DNA of 64,000 nucleotides from Amoeboaphelidium protococcarum (taxonomy: Eukaryota > Aphelidiomycota > Aphelidea), in contig JALECJ010000256.1 in assembly GCA_023515745.1 (NCBI GenBank), forward strand, positions 1,550,001 through 1,614,000. Direction: 5' to 3'. Shown here in pieces: positions 1 through 11,624 of the stretch (position 1 is the stretch's first letter; the number at the start of each line of letters is the position of its first letter). The notes beneath the pieces were generated by a model. It saw only the letters and a program-made list of their open reading frames with translations. It was not told where the DNA came from and ran no database searches. A program made the translations under genes and the position numbers.

Positions 1-732
1 TTCAAAGATTGTGACCAGAGTCTTTGCTGTCTCCTCACGCTCCTCCGTGACTCTACCGAGTACTTTGACGGCATGGAAGTTGTCATTGGTGATGAGCATC
101 ATCAGATTAGAGTAGGCATTCAGCGGTAGAATATACTCCTCGGTGTAGATATACTTGAGTCTAATCAGACCGGTAGTACCACATGTGTTCCCAATCTTAC
201 CACTACAGCCATTGTGAACTAATACTCCGCAGAGGGAACATTTCGCCACGTCATCCAGTTTCGCCCACATCATTTTACGGCACTTGTCGCAATGCTTGGG
301 AGCATTCACATGAAATGGCTGGAACTCGTGTGATTTAGCAATCCTCTTCTCATCAATATCTTCAAGCGTGGAATCCTTGTCACGCAACGAATACCAGTCC
401 TCATGCCAGCGGTTATCACTCTCCAGCGAATACTTGTTCAAAATGATCGATCCAACCAGCTTGTTGCCAAGTAATGTGCGCGCATACAGCTCCACCAGAA
501 TATCACTAAAGTACTCATCCAACTCGATTTCGAACTCCTCATCAAACCACGGAGTCTTTGACTTCCAAACAGTCTTGGTCTTACCAGCGAGATCCTTTTC
601 TGAGCCGCCGTTCGTCGCTGCAGCGGAAATCACAGACTTTACCGTGTTGCCTATAGTAGCAGATGATCTGCGACCCATAGTGTTACTGTTGGGTTATGAA
701 GACATGCCGGAAACATCGGAGCGGTTACTCAT
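1..732 (-). CDS. C2-C1-RasGAP-type protein, 5' part only
   Basis: The first ~244 residues are present; the gene runs off the left edge. After a short Ser/Asn-rich start (ATG at 732; a TAA reads as Gln in it) comes a C2-like segment, then from about residue 134 a textbook C1 zinc finger: H-x12-C-x2-C-x13-C-x2-C-x4-H-x2-C-x7-C, all ligands present. From about residue 188 the sequence (EYILPLNAYSNLM, then EETAKTLVTIF) resembles the opening helices of a RasGAP domain. Such proteins speed GTP hydrolysis on Ras at membranes, with C2 and C1 giving membrane or lipid binding. The C1 call rests on the ligand spacing and is firm. The RasGAP call rests on the last ~55 residues only, and the arginine finger lies outside the window. 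No intron is visible here. Confidence 0.65.
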
Positions 733-1691
733 GAACGACTTGTTATCTTCAATGGGAGTCTATACTTGATTAGAAATGTCCAGCTTTCTCAGAGTAACAA
801 AACTGTCTAGTTCTTCATCCTTCTAAAAATTTTTGGCTTCTATTACTTTAATGACGATACCTACAGTATTGACTTATAATTAAATTCTTAATGCCATATG
901 TTTCAATATAGTGATGATTTACGGTGATCTTTCTTCATTGACGCTGTAGTTATCTAATTGACAACAGACATGACAATATAAATAAACTTGTATACTGTAT
1001 TTTATCTTTATGTGTGAAAATATATTTGTAAAGTTTGTAACAGTGCAAGTGAAATGAATGCAACTGAATGTATAGAATAGAGCTATTTTCAAGCATCAAT
1101 GTTTCGCCCTTTGGACTGAGTGGAGAATCCATCATCTTGACGACCGAATGGGGTAAAGAGTTTGATTGGGTACTCCCATTGAATGGATGAAAATAAGTAA
1201 GCTAACTTTTTAATAAACAGAGACATTCTCTAAATCTCCCACTATTATAAATGCTTTTGCTCCCTTGTTGCCCTTGCATCTAATGTGGAATATATAATTT
1301 TGACACCAAGTTCACATTCCACGCGGTAGAGCTTTCACGGCAATACCAAAAGAAGTAGAGTCAGACCAGAAGTAAAAAAAAACTCTTTGCAACGTTCATT
1401 GAATGACTACTACCTTTGACTAAAGTCGCCTCAAACTTTGAGTAAATAGTCTCTAAGCGAGAGCGTGAACACATGCGCGTCTTTAAATTTTATCTACTCC
1501 TTAGGCATTCTTTGCTAGTTGTTAGAGGGCCCATATCTACCGCAAGCTCCACTTTACTCGTAATTGCGGCGCTGGCTTCATTCTTCGACATAATATAGTA
1601 CTGAATCTCTTCACAAGATTTAGTCGTTCTTCTGAAGTGACCAGGATCAATTTTTGAACCAGCATTCTCATTCCCATCCACTTAAAAATTA
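733..1691. other. no recognisable gene
   Basis: AT-rich stretch between two minus-strand genes. One 106-codon minus-strand frame (1681 down to a TGA at 1361), beginning 10 nt after the stop of the next gene, is open when TAR is read as Gln, but nothing in it looks like a known family. I take it as chance or as remnant sequence. Confidence 0.4.
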
Positions 1692-2942
1692 TCAAAGTCT
1701 TGAAGGAGCATCATCGATTAAGGTGTCAATTAGATTGTCGTCGTCGTCTTGACCATCGTCGTCAGAGTCAACCTCCATAGTCTCAGTATTGTCAGCGTTA
1801 CCCAAAGCCTCTGTAACACTTTCCGCCGCACACGTATCTATGTCACCAGCAACCTGCTCAGTGGCACCCTTTAACACTACTTTAGTACATTTGGCAAAGA
1901 TGAGATCTGTACTACACAAGGGGGATACAGAGAATTTGAAGTGCAATCTTTTGGAATTCGTGGAGAATGAGCCAAAAGCAGCATCAAACTTTTTGGTAAG
2001 TTTTGGTAGATTTAACATTTTGTCCAGCGTGTACTATCCTAAAATGGACTCCAGAGCGCACGATGAGAAATGAGCCATATGCATTCTTTTGGCAGGTAGA
2101 GACAGTAGAGTAGAATACTTTAAATGCATATCTGCCAGCTTACGGATACATCTGAAGAACAGTCTCAAATAAACAAACCAGCTCGACGAAAATTATCTGA
2201 CATTAAGAGGATATGTAACTTATTAACGCGTCAGATCTTACTAAAGCTACTCTTTAATATCGATTACTTCTTCCAGGTGGCCCTGCATGACTTATTCTAG
2301 TGCTGAGAGGTGCTCCTGCTTAAATTCTTGTCACTTTTTTGAAATACTACGAAGAGCATCACTCAAATCAGTGAAATCGCCAAAGCTTTACATCAAATTC
2401 AGCCGTCTTAGCACCATTTTGGCCAGATTACAAAGTTTATACACAGTTCCCAATCCAGAATCTTTCAAATCAATCACGACAACTCGTCTCAATGTCTTTC
2501 TGAAATTATCAACAATATGATTTAGACATGCCACGCCAAATCTATCAGCAGCTGGTGCAAAAAAATACTTAAAAACATTGGGAGTACATTGGACTTACAA
2601 CGATTCAATAATGGCATCGTTTGAGAATAACTTAGTACAGATTGAGTGCAATTCAGCTGATTGACGCAAAGTTGATCTGCTATTATGCCCCACGCAAAAC
2701 AAATGATATGTATCTCATGGCATTTTGAGATCCAGCGTTGGTGACGACTTGCTCCTAGTTATTCCAGTATCACCAGACAGATAGGCTAACGCGTAAAATT
2801 GCACCATCAAAGAACTTGTATAATTGATCTTGTTATAGTCCCTGACTGCCTGTCTCAGCTACTCAGCTTATTAGTCATCACCTATCCAAGCCTTGTCAAA
2901 TCCGCCCTCGTAAATAATCACGCGATGAGAGGAGTTGCTCAT
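1692..2942 (-). pseudogene. unknown protein, frame interrupted by two TGA codons
   Basis: One reading frame runs from ATG at 2942 to TGA at 1694-1692 (417 codons) with TAR as Gln, but TGA also occurs inside it at 2717-2715 (codon 76) and 2333-2331 (codon 204). The sequence on both sides of each looks protein-like: LKMP-x-DTYHLF, and SISKK-x-QEFKQEH followed by a helical Gln/Glu-rich segment. The C-terminus is an acidic tail rich in Asp. No GTA...TGTAG intron that could remove either TGA is visible. I recognise no family. Possible readings: a decaying gene, two or three separate short genes (an ATG at 2078 opens an intact 128-aa frame), sequencing errors, or UGA read as an amino acid here (Trp would fit the context). 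No other recognised gene in the window has an internal in-frame TGA. Confidence 0.45.
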
Positions 2943-4360
2943 AGTAATATCTTGCTCTAATATTTCAGCTTATCACAATAATTAAATCTAACTATCCAAT
3001 TGCTGTGTTATGTTTCGGCCCATTGTCGACAGGCTTTGCGCTGTTGTCGTTCCACGGCATTGGGACACACTTTACTCATTTTCAGGGACCGACCGACCCT
3101 AACCGTCGCCTTTAACAGGAGAACTTTTGCTGCGCCTCTTTGTTTCTGCTCCTTGCAACATCAAAGCTCCGTTACGTCGAGTTCATGAGTATGCAGTATG
3201 ACTTGAAGATAAGTTTATTGATTTAATCTTTTAAGTAGCTGACACTAACAAGTCTCGTGTATTTAGCTTCTTCTGCATGTGACTCGGATTTCTAGGTAGG
3301 CCATATATCGTTTTTAGCGCGTTGCTTCGCTCTTCTGTAACTTGCAATTTATATGTAGGACGATTATGGCTGCTGAATATTAAGTTCGGATAATCAGGTC
3401 ACCGGTGCTATTAGTCTTTGGATGGGTTTAAGAGTATTTACGTGCCATTGTTGGATGTGGGGCAGAAGTCAACTCATGAATGTTAAAGTGACTCTTGTGC
3501 ACATGTATAGGAGCGACATTTTGCAGTCTATGAGCCTTCACACTCTCTCTGACCGACGCTCAAGGTTCACACGCTTGACATTAAGCTGCGTTTGCTACTT
3601 AATGTGCCTATTTTGAATAGGGGACGGATCGGCGAAAGCTTTGAACTCTTTGATGCGTGCTTGAGTGCTAGGATTGAGTATGCCTCAAGGTTACCACGCC
3701 TTGCGTTCGCTAAAAGTGGTGCCGAACTGAAAAGGGGCGAATAATCATTGTTTCATGTTTTCACTGATGGTGTAGCCTGTGGCTGGGAACACTCGCATGA
3801 AAAGACAGCAAAATTAATCAGTGATCTTTGACTCAATAGATTCATAATAAGTTTCTTCGTTTTTCTTGATCGTATCCTACAGATGGGCTGAAGAGGATTA
3901 CGCCGAATGTGCGAGCCAGGTCGGACCGAATTCTTCTCCCACATTTTTTAATTCTGTAGCCCTTAAATCATCTTTTAACTCAACCTTTGCAAGCTTGGCT
4001 TCTTTGAACTTTTGTGTATTCTGGTGCGCCGAATAAACCGCCGCGTATCGCTTCATACGCCACTGTCATTATTCACATTGAGCGGAAAACATTTGACAGC
4101 TCTTTATTGGAAGATTACTCAGAACCTACCCGAGAGATTAATTGCTGAACTTTTGTTTTGTATACTGAAAGTGTTAGTGTATGTTGGAAAGCTATTTTTG
4201 TAAAATGGATATAACCTTTAAAAAGTAACGTGTTTATCATTGTAATTCTTGACAATTAAGATTATGAGAATAGGCAGTTGCATACATTTATTTTGTAGAT
4301 AAATAACAACCGTCTCTGGGTTGTTCCATTATCATTAATATCATCATAATCAATTCGCCT
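2943..4360. other. no recognisable gene
   Basis: About 1.4 kb between two minus-strand genes. Short frames exist on both strands (for example 3000-3188 + and 3753-3944 -), but none shows family motifs or an intron pattern. I see nothing supportable. Confidence 0.4.
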
Positions 4361-6739
4361 TCATCTCGATATCTGTTTATTGACTTTATCTGCAATTTCT
4401 GCAGCACTAGGCCTCTAAGACGGATCTTGAGCCCAAGCGACTTGAATCGTCTCAAAGAGCATCTGAGCACGTTCATCAGGAAACTTGGCTTCTGGCCTTA
4501 AGCCTTGCAGCACCATTTCACAAACTTATGCTGCTGTGTAGCCTTACCAAGCGTTCATACGCGCCAAAATCTCAAACATAACCACAGCGGCCGCAAAAAC
4601 ATCTCTTGAAGGAAGAAGCTACTCAGGCACCTACTACTTTGCCAAAACTTCTGGTGCAGCATACATGACAGTGTGGCCTTTTAATTTATTCCATTACAAA
4701 CCTTAAACTAAATTGGCACGGGTTTGAAGTGTGCAGATACCAAAGTCTGTCAGAGCAGCTCTCAAAACGCCGTTAGCATCCTAATACAGCAGGTAGTTGC
4801 CAGACTTTATGTCATTGTGAACCACGGCATTCTTGTGCAGGATCACCAATGCGGTGACAACATCCATGCATAAGACATGTTGCATTTCAAAGCAATAATT
4901 GACTTATTAAGCATACAATGTCTAGCTCAAAATCAGCGACTCCAAGGAGCCCAATTCATAATTAAACATGAGTAATACATTATTTTGACCATCAAAGCCC
5001 ACCAACTTTGCAATCTAATCGAAATCTTTGAATTTCCACATTAGAGAAATCTCCTACTGCACGCTATCTTTCTCAACATTGCCAATAAAGCACTTGGCTG
5101 CCACAAATTTTGTACCACTCTTAGCAAAAGGATGTCCCGGCGGATAATACAAAACTTCTGCCACTTATACCTCAGCCTGGCCACCTTTATTAATGAAGGA
5201 GTTTGGCATCATTCTAAAGTTTTCGCCAAGCTTCAGCTCTAAATATGCCGGCACCGCAACTTCCATTGACGTGTTCATGAATGTTGTCCCACCCATTGCT
5301 GTTCCTAACACATGAGTCTCAGAACTGGCAACAGTTTAAAATGATTGACCAGTCATACCAGTACTAATTCTGGATTGCTTCGTCAAAGAAGATTATATGC
5401 GCGCCTTGCTGTATCTGTGCTTGATGAAGTACATGGACAACAGCACCAGAACCACGAACAAAACGCATACAATAGCAATCACTGCTATATAAAGTGTCGT
5501 CAGAGAGGATTAAGTACGGGGCTACACTTGTCCTTCTGTTCCGTCATTAAGGGAGAATGTAGCCGTGGCGGTTGAACTAAACTGATACGAGATTGTCCCA
5601 AAAGAGATATACGGTACCTAACTTGTTTAGAGCGCCGTAGTATATGTCTGCCCAGTTTTACTAGAGGTAGATTTACTAGAGGTAGACACAGCACCGGCTT
5701 CGCTGACATTTCTCAAGGATGTTGAACTAACAATGCTTGAAGCAGGAGCTTCAATTGACAGTGTTGTATTTGTCAATGCCATAGTACTGGTAGGAGTGAT
5801 GATAGTCGTAGTCGCAGCACTAGTTATCATTGCCGTAGCCGTAGTGCTAATTGTCGTAGTCGTTGGTGTCGTCGTAGTGCTAGTTGTCGTTGCTGTAGTT
5901 GTTGTGATAGTAATCGTTGTGGTAGGTGTAGTAGTCGTGGTGGTGGTGGTGGTGGTGGGGGTAGTAGTAGTAGTGGTAGTCGTAGTCGTCGATGTTGTTG
6001 TGGTGGTAGTAGTCGCTGTAGTAGCTGTAATACTCGAGGAGGATATTATTGCTGATGTTGAAGCGGCAGATTGATCTTGTAAGTACACTACAACAAATGC
6101 TCCCTACGATCCACTGTTTGCCAGACTGCCAACTTGATTGCCAGTAGCATCGTAGATGAGTAGTGGAGACGCTAGATAGTGACCGACAACAGCCACATTG
6201 CCCCATGAATCAGCTGCAACACCTTTCGCATAGTCATCAATACTGCCATCCATTCGAGCGGTCCAGAGCACAGAGCCGTTGTTTGAATACTTGACAACAA
6301 ATGCTCCTTACAATCCACTGTTCGCCAGACTGCCACCTTGATTGCCAGTAGCATCGTAGATGAGTAGTGGAGACGATAGATAGTGACCGACAACAGCCAC
6401 ATTGCCCGATGAATCAGCTGCAACACCTTTCGCATAGTCATTACTACTGCCATCCATTCGAGCAGCCCAAAGCACAGAGCCATTGTATGAATACTTGACA
6501 ACAAATGCTGCGGTTAAGCCACCTTTTGCCAGACTGCCAACTTGATTGCCAGTAGCATCGTAAAGGGGTAGTGGAGACGAGGAATAGTAACCGACAACAG
6601 CCACATTGCCCGATGAATCAAATGCAACACCTTACGCATAGTCCTCACTACCGCCATCCATGCGCGCAGCCCATGGCGGCACCTGGACTGCGTAGGCCAT
6701 CATCATAACACAAAGCCAAACCACGAGTTTCATTTGCAT
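4361..6739 (-). CDS. receptor-like TKL kinase with SBBP-like repeat ectodomain and Thr-rich stalk
   Basis: A single 792-codon frame with no intron. A signal peptide (MQMKLVVWLCVMMMAYA) is followed by tandem SBBP-like repeats of 68 residues (each with WAARMDG, DDYAKGVAADS, GNVAVVG), predicted to form a beta-propeller-like extracellular domain. From about residue 233 to 333 comes an almost pure Thr stalk, mucin-like. A transmembrane helix (YIAVIAIVCVLFVVLVLL) lies near residue 418-440. The cytoplasmic kinase starts near 510: glycine loop KGGQAEV, lysine in VAAKC, catalytic loop HNDIKSGNY (HRD has become HND; Asp, Lys and Asn kept), DFG intact, APE intact. It should be catalytically competent. 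Several TAA/TAG codons in the repeats sit where sister repeats keep the frame, which supports Gln. The ligand is unknown; the architecture suggests surface sensing or adhesion. Confidence 0.85.
5727..6050 (-). repeat. ACN trinucleotide tract coding for a poly-Thr stalk
   Basis: About 320 bp of imperfect trinucleotide repeat (GTN on the plus strand, ACN on the minus) in the receptor kinase gene. It codes for long Thr runs with occasional Pro, Ile, Ser and Ala, as expected for an O-glycosylated stalk. The plus-strand reading (poly-Val) is a shadow. Confidence 0.8.
6118..6730 (-). repeat. 204-bp tandem repeat coding for SBBP-like units
   Basis: Three near-identical units inside the receptor kinase gene. 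The shared motif GATTGCCAGTAGCATCGTA begins at 6136, 6340 and 6544, an exact 204-bp (68-codon) period. A more diverged partial unit lies nearest the signal peptide. The period is a whole number of codons, so units can be gained or lost without a frameshift. Confidence 0.85.
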
Positions 6740-7094
6740 TTGTTGGAAAGATGTATAAACAAATATAGATTTCCGATACAATGTAAGTAAAGAGTAATAA
6801 AAGAAGGACTATTTACGAGAATATTCACTGTATAGAAGAGATCATGGTTCACACTCAATACTTAACAACCGATAGTAAGTAAATGATGATGATGTAAGTT
6901 ACTTCAGTAATTACGAGCCAATCAGTATGCTCATACATACACACCACTCAACCAGAGATGGGCAAAAACACTGCGTTAATTCCAACTCGCACAGCCACCA
7001 TCAGAAAAACTCAAACTTCACGTATTGCATCTTTTTTGCTTTTGTTGAAATCTGTTAAGTACTTGGCTTAAAACTTTGTCTCATATCTCACGAA
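6740..7094. other. divergent intergenic region
   Basis: 355 bp between the divergently transcribed receptor kinase and PRP28 genes, so both promoters should lie here. I see no clear motif. Confidence 0.4.
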
Positions 7095-8819
7095 ATGTCA
7101 GCCAAATTACCGCTGGAGCTATAGAAGCTAGTAGATAAGAAAAAATAGTAATTACAGAGTGGAATTGTACCGAAATACATCCCTAAAATAGATCGCCTAT
7201 AGTATCAATTATAGCATGTTGATCTTCCGTCAACTAAATAGCAATCGCCTTCGAGTTCGACCTCTAATATACAAAGCACCGGTATTAATAATAACATTGC
7301 TACGTTTTAACTACCAGCAGCTCAATAGCCTGCCTCTAATAAGCCTAAGTCGACTGAATCGAATATCAATCTGAGGTAGAAGAAAAGAGAACGTCGCGGT
7401 GGTGATCGTGAAGCCTTCGAATGGGATGATAGTGAAGACACGTTAGGCCAGCAGGAAGTCCTTTATTAGCCGCGGACTAAGTAGATTAAATTTGGTGATA
7501 AACTGCTAATTGATAGAAAAGATGATGGTTTGCATTATAGAGATAAGGCATTTTCGCAGCTGAATAGTAGAGACATCAGACTCATGAGAAATGATTATAA
7601 CATCATTGTTAAAGGTGACGATGTACCAATTCCTATACGAACATGGGCTGACTTGTAGATTGATCAGTAATTACTCGCCGTATTATAATCACTGTATAAA
7701 CATCCTTCTCCTATATAGCGATAATGTATACCTATTAGTATTTAGTATCGCGATTTGATAGGAGTTGCTGAGACTGGCAGTGGTAAAACCGCCAGCTTTT
7801 TGATACCTATTATGGACTCTATTCTGCGACTGCGGACAAAGTATTAAATGTCAGAGTATCATTCCGGTCCATTTGCTATTTGTCTAGTACCTACCAGGGA
7901 ATTGGCGCAGTAGATCGATGATGAAGTATAAAAGTATCGGCGGCTCTCTCTGTAAAGTATGATAATTATCGGTGGCAAAGATATAGAGTTTTAGAGTCTG
8001 AATATGAATAAGAAGGATATCATCATTTGCACTCCTGGTCGTTTAAAAGATGTCATTGAGCATCGGTACTTGGTGATGGATCGCGTCTGTCACGTTGTGT
8101 TGGATGAGGTTGACCGCATGGTGGATATGGGTTTTAGTGCTGATGTTGATTTTATTCTTAGTCAAATACCAAAACGTTCATATGCCAATGGCAATCAGAA
8201 GGTCCAAATGCTCATGTATAGTGCCACACTTCCTCCTGAAATTGCCAAGATTGCAAAATCTTACTTGGTAGATCCAGTTACAGTTACAATAGGATCTACT
8301 GGTAAAGCTGTGGATAGAGTGCAATAAGTTGTCGAGTTTCAATAGCGCGGCAGTAAAAAGATGCGACTCCTCGCAGTGTTGGAATAGAATAAATACGGCC
8401 GACCTGTGATGGTGTTTGTGAATATGAAAGGAGAGTGTGATGTCATTGGAAAGTTTCTTTAAACGAATGGCTTTAAGGTGGCTGTTTTGCATGGTGGCAA
8501 ATCTCAGTAATAACGTGAATAGGCGATAGACTAGTTTAAGCGCGGTACAAGTGACATTTTGGTATGTACATCAATAGCTAGTCGCGGCCTAGATATCCCT
8601 GACGTGGCTCTAGTAATTAATTATGATATGTCGTTTAGCATTGAAGATTATACTCACCGTATTGGAAGAACGGCGCGTGCGAACAAGTTTGGTACTGCTC
8701 TGACATTCTTGACTGAAGATGATCAGGCTGTCTTCCATGATTTGAGAATATTTCTGGAAAAATCCAATGCCAAGGTGCCTACTGAATTGAAAGAATCACA
8801 TTCTTACATTCAAGATTGA
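7095..8819 (+). CDS. PRP28: DEAD-box spliceosomal RNA helicase PRP28/DDX23-like
   Basis: A 574-aa protein from one exon. PRP28 helps exchange U1 for U6 at the 5' splice site during spliceosome activation. A polar N-terminus with many Gln (mostly TAR codons) precedes the helicase core: ATP-binding loop AETGSGKT near residue 225, PTRELAQQ, TPGRL near 313, motif II as DEVD (not DEAD) in LDEVDRMVDMGF near 337, SATLPP, GRTAR near 525. The phrases DRMVDMGF, IGSTGKAVDRVQQ and VNYDMSFSIEDYTHRIGRT match the PRP28 subfamily rather than other DEAD proteins. Without TAG/TAA as Gln the gene would be broken many times, including inside the helicase core. TGA ends the frame. Confidence 0.93.
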
Positions 8820-8973
8820 AGTATATGCCGCATAAAAGTCTGCTATTAAGGTACTTTAAAAGAGATTCTAAATCTTTTGAGTGATTGATCCAATATAAAT
8901 ACGAACATCTATTCTGAAATTGCAAATTCTTTCACTCGTGTCTGTTTAAAAGGATCTCATGTCAATTTCATGA

Positions 8974-9843
8974 TCAATTCTTCTTTGACAGCTGCTCAAT
9001 GATGTGAACCAGTGGCTTTTACTCTTGATCATCAACCAGATTAAATTCTTGACAGAACATCAGAAAGTGCTTAAAACAAGTGTTCAAATGAGCAGTCTCA
9101 CCAATCTCCTCAATCTTGGCCGTGTGATTGTGATAGATGTGAGCGTAGACGCGGAACAGGCGCTTGAAGATTGTTCTCACATGATTCGTTTCAAAGTCGG
9201 CCGGAAATGGCCCGTCAGACACGAACACTTTCTCATTGTCCAGCTGTTGTTCGATCCACTCCATCAGTTTGCTTACTACACACACACATATGAATGTAGA
9301 ATATAGCCATTTGAGATACGTGTCTTTATGACAAACGTGAATGTACACAGAATCTTACCGTATTGAGGAGCGGAGGCATTCTGAGGTTTTGGATTTTTGG
9401 CGTCTGGCCACAGCAAATACTCGTACTTCTTGCCGGCGGACATCACAGGGCAGGACTGATCAGTGCAGAATTCAGCGACGCACCCGTAGATCATGTTCAC
9501 CTCATTGAAAAAGTCCACAGCGTTGATTGCCAACCACTCACTACGATCCTAACCAGGCGGTAATTACACAGCGGCTCTACATTATCCATACGAGATAATT
9601 TATGATCGACTTGTACATTCAATACACTTTTTTAATAAATCTTACTTCATTGAGCCGCCGCCCATAGTGACAGCGATGTATTGTTTCAACTGATCCCTCT
9701 TTGCAGATGCCTGCATGAAGGGAAAGTTGGGCTTCACCGATCTAAACGTCTTGTCTTGCACACTACATTATTATACCTGATAATATTCGATTTAATTCAA
9801 AGTTGATAATTGATATTTACAATAGTTTGCTCTTTTCCAACAT
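8974..9843 (-). CDS. MOB1: MOB1 kinase-activator protein
   Basis: Four exons: 9843-9821, 9762-9646, 9576-9359, 9275-8974 (219 aa). MOB1 binds and activates NDR/LATS-type kinases in mitotic exit, cytokinesis and Hippo signalling. Diagnostic stretches are EWLAINAVDFFNEVN, the zinc-site segment AEFCTDQSCPVMSAG with both Cys, and KRLFRVYAHIYHNH with the zinc His residues, then HLNTCFKHFLMFCQEFNL. The three introns (83, 69 and 58 nt) are fixed by frame and conserved sequence; each begins GTAA and ends TGTAG. TAA and TAG encode Gln in AAVQLPPGQDRSEW. The N-terminus is short and variable, so the first 23-nt exon is the least certain part. Confidence 0.93.
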
Positions 9844-10041
9844 AGTCTGTGATAATTATAATAGTTATTGAACGATGATGAGAATAGAGATGTGTACTAA
9901 AGAGATGTAAAGTCGTAAATACTCCACCATGGAAACCGCAATCAATCAAATCAGTGCTGAAACTGACAGCTTTCAACATTTAACACTCAAATAATTTGCG
10001 TAGAGTAAATAAAGATAAAAGCTTAGAGTCAATCAATAAGC

Positions 10042-11384
10042 TCACAGTTTTGTGTATTTATATGGCAAAGCCACGTACGAATTGAGATATACAAGCACAG
10101 ATGTAAAGGCTGACGATAAGTACCAGATTCCACCACACACAGACGCTACTCGGAGGACAAATCGCGTAATACTTGTAGACTATTCCTACACATATAAATG
10201 TCGAATTATCTCAAAGCATTCAGTATTCAAAACAAACTATACATAAAAGTAGATTAACTTACCGACACTTGTACAGCAATTGGCTCAAAGTCGTAACGGA
10301 AAAACAGACCAGGTGTAGTCTGAGCAGCACTTTCATCCACCCACTCTCTTTTGTGATGAGTATACGCGTACTGGTTAGTTATCAACACATTACCACTCTA
10401 ATCTTGATATGTAGTTGGTATGACATTTATAAAGTATGACATTGCGGCAAAGTGTAACGTCCCCAGCTAACCAGTTCCCTCTAAAGGATTGACAATTCCC
10501 GGATAATCTAGACCAAACTGTAACCGCCTAATGACATGAGTATAATTCATAACTACATACCGTAAATCGAATCATGATATATTTCAAGTATAAATTAATA
10601 TACGCAACAAGTAATTACTTTCATGAGGTGTGTGGACACCAAAATAGCCATGTCCAAGACTGGTTATATGCAAGTTACCGGCGACCTTATTAAGATTAAT
10701 CTAACCACTAATTCTACATCCATTAACATTATTCTAACCTGAAGAAGACGAAGACCCAAGCCAACCAGCAACATTCCAATTAGATTTAGCATCGTCGCGG
10801 GCTCTATCACGTCGTGCCGCACCACTAATTAACTGTCTTATATTTACAATATCTTTACCATCATGTTTAGGAGGAGACTTGCGAGTACTGGGTTATCCAT
10901 TAGATTCATTCTGTGATTATCCATCATTAGACTGAGAGTAGACATGAAATTCATTCAAATCAACAGAGTCTGCCATCATGGTAAAATCTTCTGAGAGATG
11001 CAGTGAATTCCCAGCATTATCTTTAATATCAACAGATATCACATCGCATGGCATAAGAATAGTCAGATCCAGGTTCAAATTAACTTTGCCCTTCTTGTAG
11101 CCAGCGTGTTACCGACTTCCTATATGTGCACCAGAGGGAGCGAATATCTTGAATGGACCAAAGTAAGCAGTGCCGCTCTCCTGCACCTGATCATCATGTG
11201 AAGCCACCGGAGGCTCAGTATCAACAACAAACTAATACTGGTGATCAATGCTAAAATAGTTGCCAATCTCTGCCAGAATTAACGCAGACATCAGGCAGAC
11301 GGTCAACAGAGTCATCGCTCCACCTTAACTAGTCTACTTCTTATACGCAATATCCACCTTACTAAAGACATCAAATTTTTCCAT
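10042..11384 (-). CDS. ERV41: ER-Golgi vesicle protein Erv41 (ERGIC2 family)
   Basis: Three exons: 11384-10619, 10552-10263, 10185-10042 (399 aa). Erv41 pairs with Erv46 in COPII vesicles and takes part in ER-Golgi transport and retrieval. The N-terminus (FDVFSKVDIAYKKQTSQGG) leads into a first membrane helix, followed by the luminal beta domain with INLNKVAGNLHI and PGIVNPLEGT. The late segment TPGLFFRYDFEPIAVQVS resembles yeast Erv41 more closely than Erv46. A second hydrophobic segment is near the C-terminus. A Ser/Asn/Gln-rich insertion in the middle of the luminal domain makes it longer than yeast Erv41. Introns are 66 and 77 nt, both ending TGTAG. Confidence 0.88.
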
Positions 11385-11624
11385 ACTCCTACTGTATTAC
11401 ACACTAAGGCTGTATATGCAAAGTGGCTATAATATAATCAGACTAATAGTCCGTGTTTAACAATTGGTCGAATTTTACAGGAAAGGAGTTTTGGAGAAAT
11501 GTTTTTCCTTTTAGCGATTTTGTTAAAGATCTTTCTCTTCGTTCTGTGCGCTGATCAAACACTAAAGCTGTTGTTAATTATTAGATCTCTTTGAGAATAT
11601 TGTATTTGAATTATATAGCGAGAA

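Noticed and set aside
950..1135. Short minus-strand frame
   Set aside because: Composition is AT-driven, with no motif and no flanking gene structure.
2330..2760. 19-nt introns (GTGATA...TAG, GTGACA...CAG) removing the TGA codons
   Set aside because: All supported introns are 56-83 nt, start GTA and end TGTAG; these candidates fit none of that, and removing 19 nt would shift the frame.
5733..6074. Plus-strand poly-Val frame
   Set aside because: It is the complement of the poly-Thr stalk of the receptor kinase.
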